DNA of 64,000 nt from CBDATB01 sp965199745 (lineage in GTDB: Bacteria; Bacteroidota; Bacteroidia; Cytophagales; Flammeovirgaceae): the NCBI GenBank assembly GCA_965199745.1, contig CBDATB010000012.1, positions 124,001 through 188,000 of the forward strand, in the 5' to 3' direction. Within the stretch, counting starts at the first letter, position 1, and every line of letters starts with the position of its first letter. The notes below the pieces were generated by a model, which did not search any database, had not been told where the DNA came from, and saw nothing but the letters and a program-made list of their open reading frames with translations. Positions 55,986-62,545 of this stretch are shown here, piece by piece. Both the position numbers and the translations under genes were made by a program.

Positions 55986-56339
55986 ATGAGATATATTTCT
56001 CTTAGCTTGGCAATTTTACTTACTTTGTTTGCAGTAGTACAGTGGAACGACCCAGATGGCTTGCTTTGGATAGGTATTTATATGTATGCAGCTACTATCT
56101 CAGCGATGACTTTCTATGGAAAATACCAGCCATTATTATCAATTATCGGTGCTTTTGGGTATTTGAGTGGAGGTATTTATTTGTATCAGGGCGATGTACT
56201 CATGTGGTTTAAGGCTGAACAAGAGTTTGCAGGCATGAAAACACCATTCATAGAAAAGTCGCGCGAGACCTTTGGTCTACTGATTTGCTTTGCAGTGATG
56301 ATCTATCACTTATATAGCCGTAAAACTAGCTTTCGATAA
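55986..56339 (+). CDS. TMEM220-family small membrane protein
   Basis: A 117-residue protein with about four membrane segments. The V-Q-W-N-D-P-D-G-L-L-W motif at residues 18-28 is the mark of the transmembrane-220 family (pattern Q-x-N-D-P-D). The function of that family is unknown. It is divergent from mreB and convergent with the carbinolamine dehydratase gene. Confidence 0.75.
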   Translation: MRYISLSLAILLTLFAVVQWNDPDGLLWIGIYMYAATISAMTFYGKYQPLLSIIGAFGYLSGGIYLYQGDVLMWFKAEQEFAGMKTPFIEKSRETFGLLICFAVMIYHLYSRKTSFR

Positions 56340-56374
56340 ATAGCACTAAAAATTTGCTAGAGTATTTAACCTAA

Positions 56375-56605
56375 CTACAGCAAAAGATCGATAGCCTCCG
56401 CCAATTCCCTATCTTTATAAGTGATAATATTACCTGCATCATGTGTGGATAGTTTGATTTCTACTTTATTGTATACGTTTGACCATTCGGGATGATGATC
56501 CATTTTTTCGGCTAGAATAGCCACCTGACTCATAAAACCCCAAGCTGCTGTAAAATTCTTAAACTCAAATATTTTTGTCAGTTGGTTTTGCTGCTCTTTC
56601 CACAT
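56375..56605 (-). CDS. Pterin-4a-carbinolamine dehydratase
   Basis: A 76-residue enzyme that removes water from 4a-hydroxytetrahydropterin, or acts in molybdopterin or pterin recycling. The active-site pattern E-K-M-D-H-H-P-E-W-S-N-V-Y (residues about 33-45) with later H-D and T-Y-K-D fits the family exactly. No aromatic amino-acid hydroxylase is in the window, so its partner is elsewhere. Confidence 0.9.
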   Translation of the reverse strand: MWKEQQNQLTKIFEFKNFTAAWGFMSQVAILAEKMDHHPEWSNVYNKVEIKLSTHDAGNIITYKDRELAEAIDLLL

Positions 56606-56632
56606 AATTTTCGGGTTTATTTATTTTATGGG

Positions 56633-56640
56633 TATATTTG
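56633..56640 (+). promoter_or_regulatory. Promoter -7 box of the DnaJ-TPR gene
   Basis: TATATTTG matches TAnnTTTG, 43 bp before the ATG at 56684. Upstream TTCG (56609-56612) is a weak -33 at 20 bp. Confidence 0.45.
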
Positions 56641-56683
56641 CTTTGATGTATTATCAACTGTTTATTGCTATCATTTGTTAGCT

Positions 56684-57877
56684 ATGGCAAATTATTATGA
56701 AATATTGGGGATATCTGAAAATGCCACGCAACCGAAAATTCGGTCGGCCTATAAAGAATTAGCTATAAAATACCATCCTGATAAAAATGGTGGAGATAAA
56801 GCTGCTGAGGAAAAATTTAAGATAATTAACAATATTTACCAAACGCTATCTGACCCTTATAAAAAATCGCGCTACGATTACGAGCTAAAATATAAGCAAT
56901 TTAGAAATTCTCAAGTATATACTAACAGCGGTCACTACCAAACTACATATCAGTCAAAAAATAAATGCCGAGCAAACAAACAGACTCACACTGCCGTCCG
57001 AGAGCGAGAAACAAAATCAAACTTAGTTATCTCTCTCACTGTGTTGGGTATTATGACCACCATCATCAGCTTATCTATGTTGATAGAAAACTATTATCAT
57101 ACCAAAAAGCTAGAAGCAACATTAAACAAAAAAAATGAGCTAATGAATACTGTACAGACTTATTATCAAAGTCATGATTATAAGACAGCATTGGGAACGC
57201 TTAATTATATCACTGCCGAATATCCTGAGTTTTATATTTTTACACAATTTAAACTCGCACTAATTAATGAGTTGAGCATGCAAGCTGAATTGAGATTTTC
57301 TCAGGCAGATTACGCCCAAGCACTCGAATATTTTACAATACTAAATGATTTCTCCCAAACCAGAAAAGCAAGCTATGACTATGCTATTGTAGATTGTTAT
57401 ATAGCCTTAAGGCACTACGATGAGGCACTTATTAGTATAGAAAAATTCATTGCAAAAGATCCAACTGATATTCGGGCTTGTTTTCAAAAAGCAGATGTGT
57501 TATCCTTTGACTCCAAAAAACTTGACGAATCGTTGCGCTACTATGATAAAGCAGTAGACTTGGCTATTGAATACTATATAAAAAAATACGGCAATGCTTT
57601 CATTATATTAGTACAACCTGCAAAAATGCCCGACATCCATTACGATGTTTTTATGGGTAGGGCACAACTTCACTTTACACTAGGTAATTATGAACGCTCT
57701 CTGGAAGATTGCGGCTGGGCTGCTTATTTGAAGCCAAAACAATCAACTCCTTTTCTTTGTAAAGCCGACAACCACTATGCTATGGGTAATAAAAAAAGTG
57801 CCTGTGAAAATTGCCAGCACGCCCTTGCTCTGGGTAGTAAAGCCGCCCGTAAAAAACTGCTAGACTATTGTATATAG
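56684..57877 (+). CDS. J-domain protein with membrane segment and TPR region
   Basis: A 397-residue co-chaperone-like protein. The J domain (1-65) has the H-P-D motif in Y-H-P-D-K-N-G-G near residue 29, needed to stimulate DnaK. A single membrane segment follows near 115-135 (V-I-S-L-T-V-L-G-I-M), then TPR-like helices (about 150-395; F-S-Q-A-D-Y-A-Q-A-L-E-Y, A-L-R-H-Y-D-E-A-L, L-G-N-Y-E-R-S-L-E-D). There are no zinc-finger or client-binding domains, so this is a type III J protein. The frame extends upstream to 56582, but that would cross the promoter. Confidence 0.88.
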   Translation: MANYYEILGISENATQPKIRSAYKELAIKYHPDKNGGDKAAEEKFKIINNIYQTLSDPYKKSRYDYELKYKQFRNSQVYTNSGHYQTTYQSKNKCRANKQTHTAVRERETKSNLVISLTVLGIMTTIISLSMLIENYYHTKKLEATLNKKNELMNTVQTYYQSHDYKTALGTLNYITAEYPEFYIFTQFKLALINELSMQAELRFSQADYAQALEYFTILNDFSQTRKASYDYAIVDCYIALRHYDEALISIEKFIAKDPTDIRACFQKADVLSFDSKKLDESLRYYDKAVDLAIEYYIKKYGNAFIILVQPAKMPDIHYDVFMGRAQLHFTLGNYERSLEDCGWAAYLKPKQSTPFLCKADNHYAMGNKKSACENCQHALALGSKAARKKLLDYCI

Positions 57878-58016
57878 CTCTGTATAAATATCAAAAGCCT
57901 ATTAATATTTTCAAAAAGCTTAAAAATACTCGGCAGGGACATAATTGTTGTAACAAATAATATCAACACTTGCTAAGTAGTTACAAAATAACAAAGTTAG
58001 TTTACCAAATAATTTG

Positions 58017-58024
58017 TATTTTTG
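58017..58024 (+). promoter_or_regulatory. Promoter -7 box of nusB
   Basis: TATTTTTG matches TAnnTTTG, 23 bp before the nusB ATG. The -33 side is weak (TTAG at 57996). Confidence 0.45.
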
Positions 58025-58047
58025 CACTTGCAAAAGTAGTTCTACCC

Positions 58048-59178
58048 ATGCTCAACAGAAGAATACTAAGAATTAAGGCAATGCAGGTGCTTTATGCCTA
58101 TATCAAATCACAAGAGGTTAACCACCAAATCGCGTTAGATAGTATAGCGGAGAAATTTAAAAATAAACTCAATATAATCGGTTTTGAACATCGCGAAATT
58201 CTGAACCAAGAGGAAAAAAAAGCAATTAAACTTTTTGAAAAATATTATACAAAAACTAGTGTTGATGCGCAGGAACAACATAACCAAGAAGTCAGAGCTA
58301 TCGTAGATGAGGTAATTAAAAGTTACAGGAAAGCCTGTTACAAAGATTTTGAACAAATTAGCAAGCACCCTCTGGAAAAGATAGAAAATATTTACCACGA
58401 TTACATTAAAATACTATCTTTGGTAGTCGATCTGGCTGAATTTACAGATAAAACAAAGCTAAAACCCGTAGCAAAAGATGCACTCAACAAACTACCTAAT
58501 AATACGCTCATAAAAATAATTCGCAAACGCATTGCTCCGAGACGAAAAAATAACCAATGGGATAATAGGCAGTTGAGCCAATGGTTTAAATTATTCTATA
58601 AAGACCCAAATCTGCTTACTTTGTTAAGAGCAACAGATAGTAGTTTTGACAAAGATAAAGCAGTTGTCCGGCATCTTCTCAGGAACGTTATATTTAAACA
58701 AGAGCAGATCCTTATATATTTTGAAGAACGTGATATTTACTGGGAAGAAAATAAAAATATACTAAAAGATGTGGTGTCTAAAACCATTGAGGGCATAGTA
58801 GAAGAATACTGTGAAATATTATTGCCCTTGTCGAAATACTGGCAAGAAGATAAAGTTTTTTTTAAAGACCTTGTGCTGCATACTATTGACCTTTTACCTG
58901 AATGTGAAAAAATTGTCGGCACCCAAATCAAAACTTGGTCGTTAGAGAGAATTGCTGCTGTAGATAAAGTTATTTTATACATGGCAATTTGCGAAATGAT
59001 ACATTTTAGCAATATACCTGTGAAAGTAACTATCAATGAGTACATAGAAGTTGCTAAGCTGTATAGCACACCGAAAAGTGCTGGTTTTATTAATGGTACC
59101 ATTGATATTATTTCCCAAAAACTAAAAGATAATAATAGAGTCAAAAAGACAGCTAGAGGGCTGCTCGATAATAAATAA
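58048..59178 (+). CDS. nusB: Transcription antitermination protein NusB, long form
   Basis: A 376-residue NusB, against about 140 in E. coli. The start L-N-R-R-I-L-R-I-K-A-M-Q-V-L-Y-A is the RNA-binding N-terminal helix; the C-terminal about 130 residues hold the rest of the helical fold (W-S-L-E-R-I-A-A-V-D-K near residue 297, P-V-K-V-T-I-N-E-Y near 325, and S-A-G-F-I-N-G near 350). The middle 150 residues are a charged insert usual in Bacteroidota. It aids rRNA transcription with NusE. It opens the conserved nusB - DUF1573 - yajC - ybbR - coaE order. Confidence 0.9.
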   Translation: MLNRRILRIKAMQVLYAYIKSQEVNHQIALDSIAEKFKNKLNIIGFEHREILNQEEKKAIKLFEKYYTKTSVDAQEQHNQEVRAIVDEVIKSYRKACYKDFEQISKHPLEKIENIYHDYIKILSLVVDLAEFTDKTKLKPVAKDALNKLPNNTLIKIIRKRIAPRRKNNQWDNRQLSQWFKLFYKDPNLLTLLRATDSSFDKDKAVVRHLLRNVIFKQEQILIYFEERDIYWEENKNILKDVVSKTIEGIVEEYCEILLPLSKYWQEDKVFFKDLVLHTIDLLPECEKIVGTQIKTWSLERIAAVDKVILYMAICEMIHFSNIPVKVTINEYIEVAKLYSTPKSAGFINGTIDIISQKLKDNNRVKKTARGLLDNK

Positions 59179-59296
59179 GCTCGTTTAAAATATGTAGATT
59201 TGTTAGTGGAAAGCATATAATTTTAACAAAAAAGTTTGCAAAAATTCAATAAGTCTTTAGTTTGGCATATCAATGCGACTGTGCAGGACTTTGGTC

Positions 59297-59327
59297 TTGC
59301 TGGCAGGCATATTTTTGTATGGTGACA
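59297..59327 (+). promoter_or_regulatory. Promoter of the YtxH-like gene
   Basis: TTG (59297-59299), 20 bp, TATTTTTG (59320-59327) fits the pattern. It lies 109 bp before the ATG at 59437, leaving a leader of about 100 bases. Confidence 0.5.
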
Positions 59328-59436
59328 GATTATTTTATACTGACAGAAGGTTAAAATAGTAGCAGTAGAGTAGGCTTATAAACAAAAAGATATATAATTA
59401 AATAAACACAATTTTTTTTAAAAAACCATCTTACTT

Positions 59437-59745
59437 ATGAGTAATAATCAAAGTGGCTTTTGGGCTTTTCTGACAGGTCTACTCATCGGCTCGTTTGCGG
59501 GCGTGCTGTATGCGCCTGATAAGGGAAAAAATACGCGAGATAAACTTAACTACCAGCTAGATAAATACAAAGAACTATTACAACAGTTAATAGATGACTT
59601 GGTAGACGGAAAAGTTGAGCCTAAATTAAGCGAGGCCAAATCTGCAGGTAAAAAAGTAGTCTCTGACGCTATTGACCATGCACAAAAGTTAATGGGTGAA
59701 GTAGATGCCTTAAGAGACCAAATTAAGCCCAAAAAAAGCAATTAA
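59437..59745 (+). CDS. YtxH-like small membrane protein
   Basis: A 102-residue protein with one N-terminal membrane segment containing G-L-L-I-G-S-F-A-G-V-L-Y-A-P (the YtxH-type G-x-x-x-G ... A-P pattern, residues about 13-27) and then a long helical, charged stretch likely to form a coiled coil. YtxH proteins are often stress-linked; the exact role is unknown. It is inserted between nusB and DUF1573. Confidence 0.75.
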   Translation: MSNNQSGFWAFLTGLLIGSFAGVLYAPDKGKNTRDKLNYQLDKYKELLQQLIDDLVDGKVEPKLSEAKSAGKKVVSDAIDHAQKLMGEVDALRDQIKPKKSN

Positions 59746-59761
59746 CGCATCGTGTGTTTGG

Positions 59762-59791
59762 CTTGCTGCTATGCAAGTCATTATGTTTTTT
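59762..59791 (+). terminator. Possible terminator after the YtxH-like gene
   Basis: CTTGC (59762-59766) pairs with GCAAG (59773-59777) over a 6-base loop, then T6 occurs at 59785-59790. The stem is short, and 8 bases lie between stem and T-run. Confidence 0.35.
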
Positions 59792-59831
59792 AATACCTTG
59801 AAATCAAATTTCTAACTGTCAAACTTTTATC

Positions 59832-60377
59832 ATGAAAAAAATCACTAATTTATTATTCACAGCATTATTCTTCCTATGTGCTTGCGCCCAACCTGAAGAT
59901 AGTGAGCAGGGAGCAGCAAATAGTGAAGACAAACAAACTGATACGCAAGCCGATGTTGTTGTGGCACCTGAGCTAATTAGCAGTGAGGTAGTAGTTAATA
60001 AAACGAAAAAGGCAGAGTCTACAGAGCCTTTAGCATCTTTCAAATTTAGCAAAAAAAGCCATGACTTTGGCGACATCAAGCAAGGAGATATAGTAAAACA
60101 CCAGTTTGAGTTTATAAATACTGGTCAGATACCTTTAATTATATCCAGCACAAGGGCAAGCTGCGGTTGTACTACTCCAAAATATCCTAAAGACAAACCT
60201 ATTGCACCAGGTGAAGTGGGTGATATTACCGTGCAGTTTAATAGCACCGGAAAAACCGGTGTGCAAAATAAAACAGTTACTATCTATGCTAACGTGGCAG
60301 GTGGTTCAGACGCGATTACGATCAAGGCAAATATTGTTAAAAGTATTGAGGGCCCGCTGAAAAAATATGCCAATTAG
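59832..60377 (+). CDS. DUF1573 lipoprotein
   Basis: A 181-residue lipoprotein. The signal peptide ends in L-C-A-C with the lipidated Cys at 18; residues about 20-70 are an acidic linker; about 70-165 form an immunoglobulin-like beta domain with H-D-F-G-D-I-K-Q-G near residue 78, F-x-N-T-G near 95 and the A-S-C-G-C-T-T-P motif near 114 that defines DUF1573. Its role is unknown although its place beside nusB and yajC is conserved in Bacteroidota. Confidence 0.9.
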   Translation: MKKITNLLFTALFFLCACAQPEDSEQGAANSEDKQTDTQADVVVAPELISSEVVVNKTKKAESTEPLASFKFSKKSHDFGDIKQGDIVKHQFEFINTGQIPLIISSTRASCGCTTPKYPKDKPIAPGEVGDITVQFNSTGKTGVQNKTVTIYANVAGGSDAITIKANIVKSIEGPLKKYAN

Positions 60378-60440
60378 TTAGACCTCTTACCTAACCGTTA
60401 CTAATTTTTCATTGTTAAGTATTTCTATTAAACAACTAAA

Positions 60441-60742
60441 ATGATTCTATTACAAGCAGCAGGTGGTGGTAGCTTTGGAACTATCTTCTTTTTGGTGGCA
60501 ATGCTCGCTATCTTTTACTTCTTCATGATACGTCCTCAGCAAAAAAAGCAAAAAAACAAGGTAAATTTATTAAATCCCTGAAAAAAGGAGACGAGGTAGT
60601 TACCATAGGGGGGGTGTATGGAAAAGTATATGCTATCGAAAAAGAAATCATCACACTGGAAATTGATAAAGGAGTAAAAATAAAGTTTGGCAAAAACTCC
60701 ATTTCCTACGAAAATACCAATGAAATTGGTAGCAAAAAATGA
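60441..60742 (+). pseudogene. yajC: yajC (Sec translocon accessory protein) with a frame break at an A7C run
   Basis: ATG 60441 opens M-I-L-L-Q-A-A-G-G-G, the membrane segment (about residues 12-29) and M-I-R-P-Q-Q-K-K-Q-K, the YajC signature. The frame then stops at 60579-60581 after 46 codons. The rest of YajC (G-K-F-I-K-S-L-K-K-G-D-E-V-V-T-I-G-G-V-Y-G-K-V, on to the stop at 60740-60742) continues in the -1 frame. The two frames join at A AAA AAC (60551-60557), an in-phase slippery heptamer; a -1 shift there gives Q-K-K-Q-K-K-Q-G-K-F-I, which matches family sequence. One added A would do the same. Either recoding, a real mutation, or a homopolymer read error. Full protein would be 100 residues. 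Confidence 0.88.
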
Positions 60743-60752
60743 TAAGATGTCT

Positions 60753-60779
60753 AATACTTGTTAAAAGCAAGTATTTTAT
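60753..60779 (+). terminator. Rho-independent-type terminator after yajC
   Basis: AATACTTG (60753-60760) pairs perfectly with CAAGTATT (60768-60775) over a 7-base loop (TTAAAAG) and runs into TTATT. The stem lies 11 bp after the yajC stop. Confidence 0.6.
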
Positions 60780-60780
60780 T

Positions 60781-60900
60781 GAGGCAAGGAGATCTGTCTG
60801 GTTGTGGGGTGCAATCGGACACTAAACAAAACAGGGCGAAGCCTTACCATCGGGTAAGCCTGTGGCACCCTCAGGCTCAAGTCATCAGCTTTGTTGATGG
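60781..60900 (+). other. GC-richer structured segment of unknown nature between yajC and ybbR
   Basis: About 120 bp much richer in G+C than the flanks. It can fold as one interrupted helix: GGGTGC (60807-60812) with GCACCC (60865-60870), ACAGG (60831-60835) with CCTGT (60859-60863), and CTTACC (60843-60848) with GGTAAG (60853-60858) closed by ATCG, the 3' side being continuous but for one base. A second small hairpin is CATCA/TGATG (60883-60899). It may be a small RNA, a leader element of ybbR, or an inserted repeat. The ybbR frame runs through it without a stop, but this part has no family likeness. Confidence 0.4.
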
Positions 60901-60949
60901 GTGGGCATTCCATTCGTGTACCTATTATTATCGAAAACCCTTGTTTAGG

Positions 60950-61936
60950 TTGACTTCTATTGTAGAAATCAAGATATGGCTCAAATCACTTGTCGAAATA
61001 GTAAAAGCATGGGACTGGTACGTGATTATTATTTCTGTTACCACTGCTTTTACCTTCTGGGTATTCAACGCTTTAAACGATGAGCATACGGCCAATATTA
61101 GATATCCTATTGATATACGGTATGAGAAGCCCAATATCGTAGCATTGATTCCTCCTCCCGAAAGAGTAAATGTAAATATTACAGGGCAGGGATGGAATGT
61201 GCTACAAAAAAGCTTAGGCTTTGATCTCGAACCTATTCCACTGTTGATTGATGTAGAAAATTCGATTTTTATGCGCTATATCAATGTGAAGCCACATCTG
61301 TTTTATAAGGTAAACAAAATGCTCAAAGATGTAAGGGTAAACTATGTCTTAGAGGATTCCTTAGCTTGCTCTTTTGATACACTCACCTACAAGAAAATAT
61401 ATTTTAGAATAAATAAAGAAAATATTTCTTTAAAAGAACACCATCAGATTGTATCTGATATTAGCATCAGACCGGATCACGTAAAAATAAAAGGACCTTC
61501 TTCCGTATTACTCGAGTATGATGATTCTATATGGCTCGAGGTTGATGAAGAAGAAATCGACGAATCTTTTCATGAAGAAGTTTTTTTTGAATGCGAAGAG
61601 CAAGCATTTGTCAGTTTTCCTTACGAAAAAGCTTTTGTAAACTTTGAAGTTGCACTTTTTGTAAAGAAAATTCTACCACTGAAAATTGTACGAGTAAACT
61701 TTGAAAAAAACCAGCAACTGACGCTTGACCCGAACGAAGGTTATCTACAAGTATATGTTAATAGTCGCCAACTGCTCCAACCCCGCGATTCTATAAAAGC
61801 AGTAGTTGATTTTGATGACTTTAATGCCAATGATTCCACTATTTTACCACAAATAACTCTTCCTGAAGAATTTCATGAAGCAGTCATACACCCCGAAAAG
61901 TTTATGCTAAAAACCACTGCGCCATGTTGCAAATAG
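60950..61936 (+). CDS. YbbR-like domain protein
   Basis: About 328 residues from the TTG at 60950. An N-terminal membrane segment (about 22-40; Y-V-I-I-I-S-V-T-T-A-F-T-F-W-V-F) carries the family W-F-x-N-A-L-N motif, followed by three or four YbbR beta domains outside the membrane (for example Y-P-I-D-I-R-Y near 54, V-K-I-K-G-P near 180). In Firmicutes YbbR-like CdaR regulates diadenylate cyclase; here the role is unknown. The frame is open from 60758, so the start is uncertain: TTG 60941 and 60950 are the nearest to the family start and no ATG exists there. It overlaps coaE by 13 bp. Confidence 0.75.
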   Translation: MTSIVEIKIWLKSLVEIVKAWDWYVIIISVTTAFTFWVFNALNDEHTANIRYPIDIRYEKPNIVALIPPPERVNVNITGQGWNVLQKSLGFDLEPIPLLIDVENSIFMRYINVKPHLFYKVNKMLKDVRVNYVLEDSLACSFDTLTYKKIYFRINKENISLKEHHQIVSDISIRPDHVKIKGPSSVLLEYDDSIWLEVDEEEIDESFHEEVFFECEEQAFVSFPYEKAFVNFEVALFVKKILPLKIVRVNFEKNQQLTLDPNEGYLQVYVNSRQLLQPRDSIKAVVDFDDFNANDSTILPQITLPEEFHEAVIHPEKFMLKTTAPCCK

Positions 61937-62538
61937 GTATCACAGGTGGGATAGGCTCTGGCAAAAGTTTAGTATGCAGTATTTTTGAACAACTGGGTAT
62001 CTCGGTATATTATGCAGATGATGTCGCCAAAGAAATGATGGGCAGTAATGTGGCTTTAGTTAGGCAAATAAAGCAACTATTTGGTACGGAATCCTACTTT
62101 GCCGATGGCAGCTTGAATCGCAACTACTTGAGCAGCCAGATTTTCCATGATCAAGAGAAAAAAGAGAAGATTGAAAGTTTTGTACACCCTGTCGTAGCAC
62201 AGCACTATCAGGAATGGCTGAAACGCCACACGCAAAGTCCTTATGTATTGAAAGAAGCTGCGCTGATATTTGAAATGAATACCCATCGGCTGCTCAATAA
62301 GGTAATTACTGTATATGCTCCCTTGGCACTTCGTCTCAGACGAGTGATGGCAAGAGACCCTCAGAGAAAAAAGGCACAAATTCAAGCTATCATGGCTAAA
62401 CAAATGCCAGAAGAACAAAAAATAAAACAAGCTGATTTTATTATTAAAAATGATGAAAGACAGCTAGTTATACCACAAATTACTAGTTTAGACAAAGAAT
62501 TTAATTTTATGTTACATCAGGCTGAAAATAAAAAATAA
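61924..62538 (+). CDS. coaE: Dephospho-CoA kinase
   Basis: A 204-residue P-loop kinase for the last step of coenzyme A synthesis. Walker A G-G-I-G-S-G-K-S is at residues 8-15, the substrate-binding Y-Y-A-D-D-V-A near 31 and the V-H-P-V-V near 83 are family-typical, and the lid region R-x-x-x-R-D-P-Q-R near 145 is present. It starts inside the end of the YbbR-like gene, so the two are translationally coupled, and dnaX follows after 7 bp. Confidence 0.94.
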   Translation: MLQIGITGGIGSGKSLVCSIFEQLGISVYYADDVAKEMMGSNVALVRQIKQLFGTESYFADGSLNRNYLSSQIFHDQEKKEKIESFVHPVVAQHYQEWLKRHTQSPYVLKEAALIFEMNTHRLLNKVITVYAPLALRLRRVMARDPQRKKAQIQAIMAKQMPEEQKIKQADFIIKNDERQLVIPQITSLDKEFNFMLHQAENKK

Positions 62539-62545
62539 CGAAAAG

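Noticed and set aside
60807..60870. Possible tRNA or SRP RNA in the GC-rich segment
   Set aside because: No T-loop, no anticodon arm, and no GGAA/GNAR tetraloop pattern of SRP RNA; left as unknown structure.
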